From Burkholderiales bacterium (lineage in GTDB: Bacteria; Pseudomonadota; Gammaproteobacteria; Burkholderiales; Burkholderiaceae_C), in NCBI GenBank assembly GCA_016213205.1, contig JACRAZ010000041.1:62001-126000 (forward strand): a DNA stretch of 64,000 bases, written 5' to 3'. Below are positions 44,828-52,560 of this stretch, one piece after another (the stretch's first letter is position 1; every line of letters begins with the position of its first letter). The notes under the pieces are model-generated. The model saw only the letters and a list, made by a program, of their open reading frames with translations, searched no databases and had not been told where the DNA came from. A program made the position numbers and the translations under genes.

Positions 44828-45355
44828 TCAACCGGGCCGCTGGACCAGGCGCACCCGGCGTTGGTGCCCGGACGGCTGCCCGATGTGGCCCAGCGGCAGC
44901 TCGGTGCTGGCCTTGATGCGGTTGAGCACGATGCTCGAGCGCACGCTCACCACGCCCGGCAGCCGGGTGAGCCGGCGCAGCACCGATTCCGACAGCTCGT
45001 TCAGCGATGCGGCGACGATCTGCAGCAGGTAGTCGGCCTCGCCGGCGATGGCATAACAGTCCAGCACCTCGGGAAATTCGCCGATCGCGCGCTCGAAGGC
45101 CGCACCTTCCTCGCCCCCATGGCGCGCCAGCGTGACATGGGTGAACGAGCGCACCGCCAGCGACAGCAGGGTCGGGTCCAGCAGCGCCACGTAGGCGCGG
45201 ATCACGCCCAGCGATTCCAGCCGCTGGGTGCGCCGGCTCACCTGCGAGGGCGACAGGCCCAGCCGCTCGCCCACCACCTGGTTGGTGGCATGGCTGTCAC
45301 GCTGCAACTGCACCAGCAGTGCGATGTCCAGCGGGTCGAGCAGCAGGTCATCCAT
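44828..45355 (-). CDS. Lrp/AsnC family transcriptional regulator
   Basis: A 175-residue regulator. Residues 8-60 form the N-terminal helix-turn-helix (LDIALLVQLQRDSHATNQVV, then LGLSPSQVSRRTQRLESLGV). Residues 70-150 are the RAM/AsnC effector domain, with the typical EVLDCYAIAGEADYLLQIVA and LTRLPGVVSVRSSIVLNRIK. It diverges from hpd with a 141-base gap, so it probably controls that gene in response to tyrosine, phenylalanine or a breakdown product, an inference from position. A GCAC-GGTTT-GTGC dyad lies between them. Confidence 0.92.
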   Translation of the reverse strand: MDDLLLDPLDIALLVQLQRDSHATNQVVGERLGLSPSQVSRRTQRLESLGVIRAYVALLDPTLLSLAVRSFTHVTLARHGGEEGAAFERAIGEFPEVLDCYAIAGEADYLLQIVAASLNELSESVLRRLTRLPGVVSVRSSIVLNRIKASTELPLGHIGQPSGHQRRVRLVQRPG

Positions 45356-45370
45356 GTTGACGGCATTCTA

Positions 45371-45384
45371 TGCACGGTTTGTGC
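45371..45384. promoter_or_regulatory. Candidate operator dyad between the Lrp-type gene and hpd
   Basis: TGCAC-GGTTT-GTGCG contains a short GCAC/GTGC inverted repeat about 17 bases upstream of the regulator start and about 112 bases before hpd. On the minus strand TAGAAT, a good -10 for the regulator gene, lies immediately beside it (45365-45370). This suggests autoregulation. Support is by symmetry and position only. Confidence 0.35.
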
Positions 45385-45496
45385 GCGAAACAGCGAAATC
45401 CGCGCATCGGATGCAGACACATTGCGATGACATTGCTCAAGAATCCGGCCATCCCGTGCCATCCCGTGCCGCCCCGCACACCCGCCAAGGAACGCC

Positions 45497-46603
45497 ATGA
45501 CCCAGCCCCAGCAGACCGAACCCCACAACCCGATGGGCACCGATGGCTTCGAGTTCATCGAATACGCCGCGCCGGACCCGGTGGCCATGGGCGCCGTGTT
45601 CGAGCGCATGGGCTTCCGTGCCATTGCACGCCACCGGCACAAGAACGTCACGCTGTACCGGCAGGGCGAGATCAACTTCATCCTCAATGCCGAGCCCGAC
45701 TCCTTCGCGCAGCGCTTCGCGCGCCTGCACGGGCCCAGCATCTGCGCCATCGCGTTCCGGGTGCGCGATGCGAAGCTCGCCTACGAGCGTGCGATCTCGC
45801 TGGGCGCCTGGGGGTATGCCGGCGTGGCCGGGCCGGGCGAGCTGAACATCCCGGCCATCAAGGGCATCGGCGACTCGATGATCTACTTCGTGGACCGCTG
45901 GCGTGGCAAGAACGGTGCGCAAGAGGGTGAGATCGGCAACATCGGCTTCTTCGACGTGGACTTCGAACCCCTGCCCGGCGCCACGCTGAACCCGCCGGGC
46001 TGCGGCCTGCAGATCATCGACCACCTGACGCACAACGTGCACAAGGGCCGCATGGCGGAGTGGGCCGAGTTCTACGAACGGCTGTTCAACTTCCGCGAGA
46101 TCCGCTACTTCGACATCGAGGGCCAGGTCACCGGCATCAAGAGCAAGGCGATGACCAGCCCCTGCGGCAAGATCCGCATCCCCATCAACGAGGAAGGCAA
46201 CGAGGCCAAGGGGCAGATCCAGGAGTACCTGGACACCTACCACGGCGAGGGCATCCAGCACATCGCGCTGCTGTCCGGCGACCTCTACCGCACGGTGGAC
46301 CAGCTGCGCACGAACGGGGTGACGCTGCTGAGCACGCCCGACACCTACTACGAGCTGGTGGACAAGCGCATTCCCGGCCACGGCGAGAACCTGGCCGCGA
46401 TGCGCGAGCGCCAGATCCTGGTGGACGGCAAGCCGGGCGACCTGCTGCTGCAGATCTTCTCGGAGAACCAGCTCGGGCCGATCTTCTTCGAGTTCATCCA
46501 GCGCAAGGGCAACGAGGGCTTCGGCGAAGGCAACTTCAAGGCGCTGTTCGAGAGCCTGGAACTCGACCAGATGCGCCGCGGCGTGCTGGCGCCCAAGGGC
46601 TGA
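45497..46603 (+). CDS. hpd: 4-hydroxyphenylpyruvate dioxygenase
   Basis: A 368-residue non-haem iron dioxygenase converting 4-hydroxyphenylpyruvate to homogentisate in tyrosine degradation. The three iron ligands of the C-terminal vicinal-oxygen-chelate domain are visible: His176 in IIDHLTHNV, His255 in EGIQHIALLS and Glu332 in IFFEFIQRKG. The N-terminal half holds the inactive domain copy (DGFEFIEYAAPDPVAMGAVF). Length is normal for bacterial enzymes. An AAGGA ribosome site lies 5 bases before the ATG. No homogentisate dioxygenase or other pathway gene is in the window. The Lrp-type gene upstream is its probable regulator. Confidence 0.97.
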   Translation: MTQPQQTEPHNPMGTDGFEFIEYAAPDPVAMGAVFERMGFRAIARHRHKNVTLYRQGEINFILNAEPDSFAQRFARLHGPSICAIAFRVRDAKLAYERAISLGAWGYAGVAGPGELNIPAIKGIGDSMIYFVDRWRGKNGAQEGEIGNIGFFDVDFEPLPGATLNPPGCGLQIIDHLTHNVHKGRMAEWAEFYERLFNFREIRYFDIEGQVTGIKSKAMTSPCGKIRIPINEEGNEAKGQIQEYLDTYHGEGIQHIALLSGDLYRTVDQLRTNGVTLLSTPDTYYELVDKRIPGHGENLAAMRERQILVDGKPGDLLLQIFSENQLGPIFFEFIQRKGNEGFGEGNFKALFESLELDQMRRGVLAPKG

Positions 46604-46637
46604 AGCTGCCGTCCGGCCGCCCGGCCGCGGCGAACGT

Positions 46638-47516
46638 TCAGTAGCCGGCCGCCTGGGCCGCCGCCAGCCATTCGGCCACCGTGCCGAGCAGCAGCACCTC
46701 GTCGCCCACCTCCGGCAGGCAGTAGTACACCAGGCCGCCGGCCGTGCCGATGTAGGCGTTGCTGCCGGTGTAGTGGCGGTAGTAGTAGCCCAGCGCCGAG
46801 GCCGATGCCGCATTGGCCGGCCACAGGTGCTGCGGATAGGCGGCTTCGAGGTAGGTGAAGATGCGGTCGGCGTCGCTTTGCTGCGCCTTGGGCGGCAGCT
46901 CGATCGCCGAGTTCACCAGCGCCAGGTTGGCGCGCGTGTAGGGCCCGGTCTTGGGCGGGTTGCGCACCGGCAGCGCGCTGAAGGTGGAACTCGCCGCCAC
47001 GACCTGCCAGGCGGCAAACGCGTCGATGGTGGCCAGGCCCGGCGCGGTGAGCCTGCCAAAGACGGTGAAGCCGCCGTTCTGGCTGTCCAGGAACAGGTTG
47101 TCGGCCAGGTTGACGAACCACTCGCTGGTGGCGCTGTCCGGGTCGCCGCCGATCTTGGCCATCGCCACCGTGCCGCGCAGGTTCGAGCGGGTGGGGCTGA
47201 ACTCATTGCGCACCGGCGCGGCCGCGGGCACCTTGCGCGCGCTGCCGGCCTCGGTGAAGGTGTAGCCGCCGCCCTGCAGCACGAAGCCCGGCACGCTGCG
47301 GTGGAAGAACATCCCGTCGTAGGCCTTGCCGCGCACGTAGCTCAGGAAGTTGGCCACCGTGAGCGGCGCGGCCGTGTCGTGCAGTTCGATGTCCACCGGG
47401 CCGAGCACGGTGTTCAGCCGCACCATGGTGGCCCCGGCCGGCCAGGGCAAGGCACAGGCAAGCAAGAACAGAACGTTCAACAGCCGCCCGGCGAGGCGGC
47501 GACTCCAGCGCGACAT
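46638..47516 (-). CDS. Exported cyclophilin-type peptidyl-prolyl isomerase with extra C-terminal module
   Basis: A 292-residue protein. The signal peptide is LLNVLFLLACALPWPAGA. The cyclophilin domain follows from about residue 30 to 205 (VDIELHDTAAPLTVANFLSY, FFHRSVPGFVLQGGG, SATSEWFVNL, VFGRLT), isomerising prolyl bonds in the periplasm. The FHR arginine and the QGGG stretch are kept. The last 80 residues form a separate module (DADRIFTYLEAAYPQHLWP, then GYYYRHYTGSNAYIGTAGGL) that I have seen attached to various exported proteins of betaproteobacteria; its function is unknown to me. It faces hpd in convergent orientation and lies 30 bases downstream of the solute-binding protein gene. Confidence 0.88.
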   Translation of the reverse strand: MSRWSRRLAGRLLNVLFLLACALPWPAGATMVRLNTVLGPVDIELHDTAAPLTVANFLSYVRGKAYDGMFFHRSVPGFVLQGGGYTFTEAGSARKVPAAAPVRNEFSPTRSNLRGTVAMAKIGGDPDSATSEWFVNLADNLFLDSQNGGFTVFGRLTAPGLATIDAFAAWQVVAASSTFSALPVRNPPKTGPYTRANLALVNSAIELPPKAQQSDADRIFTYLEAAYPQHLWPANAASASALGYYYRHYTGSNAYIGTAGGLVYYCLPEVGDEVLLLGTVAEWLAAAQAAGY

Positions 47517-47546
47517 ACCCGGGTCCTCCAGCGGACCGCGAGCTTA

Positions 47547-48713
47547 TTACATGCGGCAGCCCCGGCCCGGGTCGGCCAGCGCCTTGCTGGCCACGCCGAT
47601 GAGCTTGTTCTCCTTGCCGCTCACCTGGCGCAGGTAGATGTCCTGCACCGGGTTGTGGCCCTTGGACAAGGTGAACGCGCCACGCGGGCTGTCGATGCGG
47701 GCCTTCTCCAGCGCGGCCGCAAACTCGGCCTTCTTCGACAGGTCGCCCTTGGTGGCGGCCAGGCCGATGCCCAGCATCTGCGCTGCGTCGTAGCCCTGCA
47801 CGGCGTACACGTCGGGCTGCAGCTTGAAGCTCTTGGCATAGGCCAGGCGGAACGCGTTGTCGCGGGGTGTGCCCAGGCTGTCGGCATAGTGCAGCGTGGT
47901 CAGCAGGCCATCGGCATCGGCGCCCTGGGCCTCCAGCGTGCCATCGGTCAGGAAGCCAGCGCCGTACAGCGGGATGGTCTTCTTCAGGCCTGCGGCCGCA
48001 TAATCCTTGACGAACTTGACCGCACCACCACCGGCAAAGAACGTGTACACCGCGTCGGGTTTGGCGGCTGCGATCTCGGTGAGCAGGGCCTGGAATTCCA
48101 CGTTCGGGAACGGCAGGCTCAGCTCCTTGACCACCTTGCCACCGCCTTTTTCGAAGGCTTCCTTGAAGCCTCGCACCGACTCGTCGCCCGCGGCGTACTT
48201 CCAGGTGATGGTGACCACGTTCTTGTGGCCCTTCTTGGCCACGACCTCGCCCATCGCATAACCCGGCTGCCAGTTCGAGAACGAGCTGCGGAAGATGTTG
48301 GGCGCGCACATCGGGCCGGTCACCGCATCGGCGCCGGCATTGGGCACGATCAGCGGTGTTCCGCTGTCCTTGGCCACCTTGGCCATGGCCATCGCCACGC
48401 CCGAATGCACCGTGCCCACCAGCACGTCGACGTTGTCGCGCTTGATCAGCTTGTTCACGTTGTCGGTGGCCTTGGCGGGGTCGGATTCATCGTCCACCTT
48501 CACGAACTCGACCTCTCGGCCGGCGAGCTTGCCGCCCTGCTCGGTGACATAGAGCCGGAACCCGTTTTCGATCGCCGTGCCCAGCGCCGCGAAGGTGCCG
48601 GTGTAGGGCAGCATCAGCCCCACCTTGAGCTTGGCGGTGCTTTGCGCCTGCGCCAGCGGCGCGGCCAGCAGCGCCGCGGCGGCGATCCATCCCAGCGTGA
48701 ACTTGCTCATCAT
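47547..48713 (-). CDS. ABC transporter substrate-binding protein (branched-chain amino acid/aromatic type)
   Basis: A 388-residue periplasmic binding protein of the Leu/Ile/Val-binding type I fold. The signal peptide is MMSKFTLGWIAAAALLAAPL with Ala-Gln-Ala cleavage. The mature protein starts LKVGLMLPYTGTFAALGTAI and contains VDVLVGTVHSGVAMAMAKVA. Relatives encoded in box and other aromatic clusters bind benzoate or similar acids, the likely ligand here. The ATG at 48713 overlaps the hydrolase stop (ATGA), with GGAG just upstream; ATG 48710 is the next codon. No permease or ATPase genes follow, so partners must be elsewhere. Confidence 0.9.
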   Translation of the reverse strand: MMSKFTLGWIAAAALLAAPLAQAQSTAKLKVGLMLPYTGTFAALGTAIENGFRLYVTEQGGKLAGREVEFVKVDDESDPAKATDNVNKLIKRDNVDVLVGTVHSGVAMAMAKVAKDSGTPLIVPNAGADAVTGPMCAPNIFRSSFSNWQPGYAMGEVVAKKGHKNVVTITWKYAAGDESVRGFKEAFEKGGGKVVKELSLPFPNVEFQALLTEIAAAKPDAVYTFFAGGGAVKFVKDYAAAGLKKTIPLYGAGFLTDGTLEAQGADADGLLTTLHYADSLGTPRDNAFRLAYAKSFKLQPDVYAVQGYDAAQMLGIGLAATKGDLSKKAEFAAALEKARIDSPRGAFTLSKGHNPVQDIYLRQVSGKENKLIGVASKALADPGRGCRM

Positions 48714-49549
48714 GTGTCTCCGGTGTGTCGTTGGAAGAAAGGGGTGACGGCCGCGATCAACCTCTCGGGCTGGTCGCGGTGGGGTGAATGGCCGCAGTCC
48801 GGCAGTTCCAACAGTTCGGCCTGCGGCACGCGGCGCGCGATGCCGCGGATCTGCTCGAGCGTGCCGTACTCGTCCTCCAGGCCCTGCGCGGCCAGCAGCG
48901 GGCATGCGATGGTGCCGAGTTCGTGCTCGATCGACCAGTGGCGAAACGGCGGGTGCAGCCAGATGTCGTTCCAGCCCCAGAAGGCCGAATCGGGATCGTC
49001 GTGGTAGCGCGCCAGGCGCTGGCGCAGGTCGGTGTGCAGGTAGGCCTCACGCGCCTGGGCGATGCTGGCCACCGACAGGTCCTCGACCCGGATGTGCGGC
49101 GCCAGCACGATGGCACCGGCCACCTGCCGCGGATACCGCGCCGCATGCAGCAGCGCGATCGAGCCGCCGTCGCTGTGGCCAAACAACCAGGGCGGCGTGG
49201 CCATGCTGTCCACGCCCAGTGCCTTGAACAGTGCGGGCAACACTTCCTCGGCCTGGCGATGCAGGAAGTCCAGGCCCCAGGCCTCCTCGGCCGCGCGTGG
49301 CGTGGACCTTCCATAGCCCGGGCGCGAATACACCAGGCCGCGGCAAGCCAGCGCGTTGCACAGGCGTTGCGGAAAGTCGCGCCACATCGCCAGCGAACCC
49401 AGGCCTTCGTGCAGGAAGACCATCAGCGGGGCCGCGGCTCGTCCGCCCTCCCCCTGCGCGGCCAGCCCGCGCTGCGGCGCCAGCCACCGGTGCTCGATGC
49501 GCACCGCGCGGCCGCGCCAGTCGAGTTCGGCGAAGGCCGCCTGCGTCAC
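48710..49549 (-). CDS. Alpha/beta-fold hydrolase of the box cluster
   Basis: A 279-residue hydrolase. The oxyanion region is VFLHEGLGSLAMW, the nucleophile is Ser126 in LFGHSDGGSIALLH, the acid Asp lies in AAQGLEDEYGTLEQI and the His in LPDCGHSPHRDQPE, so the triad is complete. No signal peptide. Box clusters of Burkholderiales often contain such a hydrolase, proposed to open a lactone or release CoA from dead-end thioesters; the precise substrate is not settled by sequence. The start codon is GTG, overlapping the bclA stop by 4 bases. Confidence 0.88.
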   Translation of the reverse strand: MTQAAFAELDWRGRAVRIEHRWLAPQRGLAAQGEGGRAAAPLMVFLHEGLGSLAMWRDFPQRLCNALACRGLVYSRPGYGRSTPRAAEEAWGLDFLHRQAEEVLPALFKALGVDSMATPPWLFGHSDGGSIALLHAARYPRQVAGAIVLAPHIRVEDLSVASIAQAREAYLHTDLRQRLARYHDDPDSAFWGWNDIWLHPPFRHWSIEHELGTIACPLLAAQGLEDEYGTLEQIRGIARRVPQAELLELPDCGHSPHRDQPERLIAAVTPFFQRHTGDT

Positions 49550-51174
49550 GCCGGGCGCTCCCGCTCGCGCAGCTTGAAGCGCTGGATCTTGCCGGTGGCG
49601 GTTTTCGGCAACTCGGCAATGAACTCGATCACCCGCGGGTACTTGTAGGGCGCGAGCCGGTCCTTCACGAAGGCCTTGAGCTCGTCTTCGGTGGCCGCGG
49701 CACCGGCCTTCAGCACCACGAAGGCCTTGGTCTTGGTGAGGCCCTCGGCGTCGGCCACGCCGATCACCGCGGCCTCCAGCACCGCGGGGTGCTGCACCAG
49801 CGTGGCCTCCACCTCGAAGGGGCTGACATAGATGCCACTGACCTTGAGCATGTCATCGCTGCGGCCGGCGTAGGTGAAGCTGCCGTCGGGGTTGCGCAGG
49901 TACTTGTCGCCGCTCTTGGTCCAGCCGCCCTGGAAGGTGTCGCGCGTCTTGGCCCGGTTGCCCCAGTACATCATCGCGGCCGAGGGGCCGTGGATGTAGA
50001 GGTCGCCGGTCTCGCCATCGGGCACCGGGTGCCCATCGTCGCCGCGCAGCGCAATCTCGTAGCCGGGCACCGGCCAGCCGGTGCTGCCGTAGCGCACGCG
50101 GCCGGGCTGGTTGGAGATGAAGATGTGCAGCATCTCGGTGGAGCCGATGCCGTCGATGATGTCGACACCGAAGTGGCGCTTGAAGCGTTCGCCGATGTCG
50201 GCCGGCAAGGCCTCGCCAGCCGAGGACACCAGGCGCAGCGCCACCGCCTCGCGCGGCGGCAGTTGCGGATGCGCCAGCATGCCCGCGAATCCGGTGGGCG
50301 CGCCGAAGAACACGGTCGGCTTCAGGCCGCCCACCCCGCCCTGCCAGCGCCGGAACACGGCCTCGGGTGTGGGCCGCTCGGCCATCAGCAGCACGGTGGC
50401 GCCCACGCTCAGCGGGAAGGTCAGGGCATTGCCCAGCCCGTACGCAAAGAACAGCTTGGCGGCCGAGAAGCAGATGTCCCGCTCGCCGAGGCCCAGCACG
50501 CCGCGGCCATAGAGCTCGGAGGTCCAGTACGGGTTGCCGTGCGAGTGCACCGTGCCCTTGGGGCGGCCGGTGGAGCCGGAGGAATAGAGCCAGAAGCCCG
50601 GGTCGTCGACATGGGTGGCCGCCGGCTTCGGCGCCGGGGCATGCGCCTGCACGAAGACCTCGAAATCAACCTCCGCCGGCTGCGGTGGCGTGGCGGTGCC
50701 GGGCACGGCCCGCAGCGGCGCCTGCGGGCGCGAGACGATGACCTGCTGCACCTCGTGGTCGGACTTGATCAGCGCCGCGCCGAGCACCGGCAGCAAGGCG
50801 CCCGACACCAGCACCGCCTGCGCGCGCGAGTGCTCCAGCATGTAGGCGTAGTCGTCCGCGGTGAGCAGCGTGTTCACCGCCACCGGCACCAGCCCGGCGT
50901 ACATCGCGCCGAGAAAGCTCACCGGCCAGTCGTTGCCGTCGTGCATCAGCAGCAGCACGCGCTCCTCGCGCTTGATGCCCAGCGCGCGCAGCCCGGCCGC
51001 CACGCGGCGCACGCGCTCGGTGAGCTGGCGGTAGCTGAGCGCGCCGTGGTCGTCGACAAAGGCCGGCTGCTCGGCGCGCGACAGGTTGCGTGCCAGCAGG
51101 TGGGCCGCGAAATTGAAGGCCTCGGGCGGTGGCTCGACGCCTGGCACCGGCGTGGCGGGGACGGCGGGGCTCAT
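49546..51174 (-). CDS. bclA: Benzoate-CoA ligase
   Basis: A 542-residue ANL enzyme: benzoate + ATP + CoA gives benzoyl-CoA, the entry step of the box pathway. It has EAFNFAAHLLARNL at the N-terminus, the P-loop WLYSSGSTGRPKGTVHSH, the A5 motif IDGIGSTEMLHIFISNQPG, TKSGDKYLRNPDGSFTYAGR with the hinge Asp, and the catalytic-lysine end LPKTATGKIQRFKLRE. The motif IGSTEMLHIFIS is characteristic of benzoate- and related aryl-CoA ligases. It diverges from boxR and is followed by hydrolase and binding protein genes in overlapping frames, forming an uptake-and-activation operon. Confidence 0.95.
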   Translation of the reverse strand: MSPAVPATPVPGVEPPPEAFNFAAHLLARNLSRAEQPAFVDDHGALSYRQLTERVRRVAAGLRALGIKREERVLLLMHDGNDWPVSFLGAMYAGLVPVAVNTLLTADDYAYMLEHSRAQAVLVSGALLPVLGAALIKSDHEVQQVIVSRPQAPLRAVPGTATPPQPAEVDFEVFVQAHAPAPKPAATHVDDPGFWLYSSGSTGRPKGTVHSHGNPYWTSELYGRGVLGLGERDICFSAAKLFFAYGLGNALTFPLSVGATVLLMAERPTPEAVFRRWQGGVGGLKPTVFFGAPTGFAGMLAHPQLPPREAVALRLVSSAGEALPADIGERFKRHFGVDIIDGIGSTEMLHIFISNQPGRVRYGSTGWPVPGYEIALRGDDGHPVPDGETGDLYIHGPSAAMMYWGNRAKTRDTFQGGWTKSGDKYLRNPDGSFTYAGRSDDMLKVSGIYVSPFEVEATLVQHPAVLEAAVIGVADAEGLTKTKAFVVLKAGAAATEDELKAFVKDRLAPYKYPRVIEFIAELPKTATGKIQRFKLRERERPA

Positions 51175-51510
51175 GTCAGCCGACCCAGGCCGTTGCGGCC
51201 GGCGCAGGTGCCGGCCCGCGGCGGGGCGTACACAAGGCGTTGGTGAACTTCATGCTCGGGCTCCTGGACGGTGGGACGCACGGGCTGTGCGGTGCTGCCC
51301 AGGCACGATGGTGGGCTGAAACGCTCAACGCGTGAATGCGATGCGACCCTCGGCCGGCACGCGGACGGCAGGTGCTGCAGGCGGGCATTGACGAGGGGCA
51401 GGTGACACTGCGGCGGCCTTCGAAGGCCGGCCCGCTGACACGAAGCGTCTTGCGGGTCGGAAAGAGATGAACTATTGTGCGTGTCTGAAAGATAAGTTCC
51501 ACTCCACACG
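51175..51510. promoter_or_regulatory. Divergent bclA-boxR intergenic region
   Basis: A 336-base stretch with no convincing gene. A possible boxR promoter reads TTGCGG (51450-51455), 17 bases, TATTGT (51473-51478); the -10 overlaps a putative BoxR site at 51471-51481. About 270 bases nearer bclA show nothing clear, so bclA may have a long leader or an unseen promoter. Confidence 0.5.
51471..51481 (+). promoter_or_regulatory. Putative BoxR operator 1 (ACTATTGTGCG)
   Basis: First of four copies of A(C/T)TATNNTGC(A/G). It overlaps the possible -10 box of boxR, so bound repressor would block boxR and perhaps the divergent bclA transcript. It lies 40 bases upstream of the boxR ATG. Confidence 0.55.
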
Positions 51511-52446
51511 ATGTCAAGCACTATATTGCATGAATCCGGGTTAGCACCGAGCCCGGCGCCCGAGGGGGGCGATGGCGAGGAGAAGAACCCGTTCCTGGTG
51601 GCCCTGGGTGAGCGGGTGCGCGCCTTGCGCGCGCGCCGCGGCATGACGCGCAAGGCCGTGGCACTGACGGCGGACGTGTCCGAGCGCCACCTGGCCAACC
51701 TGGAATACGGCATCGGCAACGCCTCGATCCTGGTGCTGCTGCAAGTGGCCGGCGCACTGCAATGCTCGCTCGCCGAGCTGCTGGGCGATGTGAGCACCTC
51801 CTCTCCGGAATGGCTGCTGATTCGCGAGCTGCTCGAGCACCGCGACGAAGCCACGCTGCGCCGTGTGCGGGTGGCCATCGGCGAGCTGCTGGGCACGGGC
51901 GGCGGCAACGCGGCGCGCAGCACGCGGGTGGCGCTGGTCGGGCTGCGCGGGGCCGGCAAGTCCACGCTCGGCCAGCGCCTGGCCGACGACCTGGGCTTCC
52001 CGTTCGTTGAACTCAGCCGCGAGATCGAGAAGTTCGCCGGCTGCAGCGTCGGCGAGATCCAGGGCCTGTATGGCCAGAACGCCTACCGCCGCTACGAACG
52101 CCGCGCCCTGGAAGAGGCGATCCAGATCTACCCCGAAGCGGTGATCGCCACGCCCGGCGGCATCGTTTCCGATGCGGCCACTTTCAACCTGTTGCTGGCG
52201 CATTGCAGCACCGTGTGGCTGCAGGCCGACCCGGAAGACCACATGAAGCGGGTGGCCGCCCAGGGCGACCTGCGGCCGATGGCGGCCAGCAAGGAGGCCA
52301 TGGAAGACCTCAAAGGCATCCTCGCGGGCCGTGCTGCCTTCTACTCCAAAGCCGAGTTCCACCTGAACACCAGCGCCCAGCCGCTGGAGCCCACCTTCAG
52401 CGCACTGCGCGAACTCGTGCGCAAGGCGCTGCGCCTGCCGGTCTGA
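51511..52446 (+). CDS. boxR: BoxR-type transcriptional regulator: XRE helix-turn-helix fused to shikimate-kinase-like domain
   Basis: A 311-residue repressor of the BoxR/BzdR type. Residues 28-90 form an XRE helix-turn-helix (LGERVRALRARRGMTRKAV, then VSERHLANLEYGIGNASIL). A linker leads to a shikimate-kinase-like domain (about 138-305) with P-loop GLRGAGKS (144-151), which in this family binds benzoyl-CoA as inducer instead of acting as a kinase. The gene lies between bclA (divergent) and boxC (same strand). The start at 51511 fits the family's short disordered N-terminus. An operator-like motif lies inside the first ten codons, suggesting autoregulation. Confidence 0.95.
   Translation: MSSTILHESGLAPSPAPEGGDGEEKNPFLVALGERVRALRARRGMTRKAVALTADVSERHLANLEYGIGNASILVLLQVAGALQCSLAELLGDVSTSSPEWLLIRELLEHRDEATLRRVRVAIGELLGTGGGNAARSTRVALVGLRGAGKSTLGQRLADDLGFPFVELSREIEKFAGCSVGEIQGLYGQNAYRRYERRALEEAIQIYPEAVIATPGGIVSDAATFNLLLAHCSTVWLQADPEDHMKRVAAQGDLRPMAASKEAMEDLKGILAGRAAFYSKAEFHLNTSAQPLEPTFSALRELVRKALRLPV
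51520..51530 (+). promoter_or_regulatory. Putative BoxR operator 2 (ACTATATTGCA), inside the start of boxR
   Basis: Second motif copy, centred 49 bases downstream of copy 1 and spanning codons 4-7 of boxR. Its location next to the start codon would make it an obstacle to transcript elongation or part of a two-site repression complex. Confidence 0.5.
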
Positions 52447-52479
52447 TCGCTGGGCCACCGGCAACACGCAAGAAACTGC

Positions 52480-52507
52480 TTGACGTTCATTGAATGTGCA
52501 CTATCAT
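52480..52507 (+). promoter_or_regulatory. Sigma-70-type promoter of boxCBA
   Basis: TTGACG (52480-52485), a 16-base spacer and TATCAT (52502-52507) agree with the -35 and -10 consensus at five of six positions each. It ends 53 bases before the boxC GTG. Operator-like copy 3 (52500-52510) covers the -10 hexamer. Confidence 0.75.
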
Positions 52508-52510
52508 GCG
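52500..52510 (+). promoter_or_regulatory. Putative BoxR operator 3 (ACTATCATGCG), over the boxC -10 box
   Basis: Third motif copy; it coincides with the TATCAT -10 hexamer of the boxC promoter, an arrangement expected for repression by blocking RNA polymerase. Confidence 0.6.
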
Positions 52511-52532
52511 TGCCATCAACACCGATCAATGC

Positions 52533-52543
52533 ATTATCTTGCA
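52533..52543 (+). promoter_or_regulatory. Putative BoxR operator 4 (ATTATCTTGCA), downstream of the boxC promoter
   Basis: Fourth motif copy, 33 bases (about three helical turns) after copy 3 on the same face of the DNA. It lies between the -10 box and the boxC ribosome site. Confidence 0.55.
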
Positions 52544-52560
52544 ACTCAGGAGCTGAGCCC

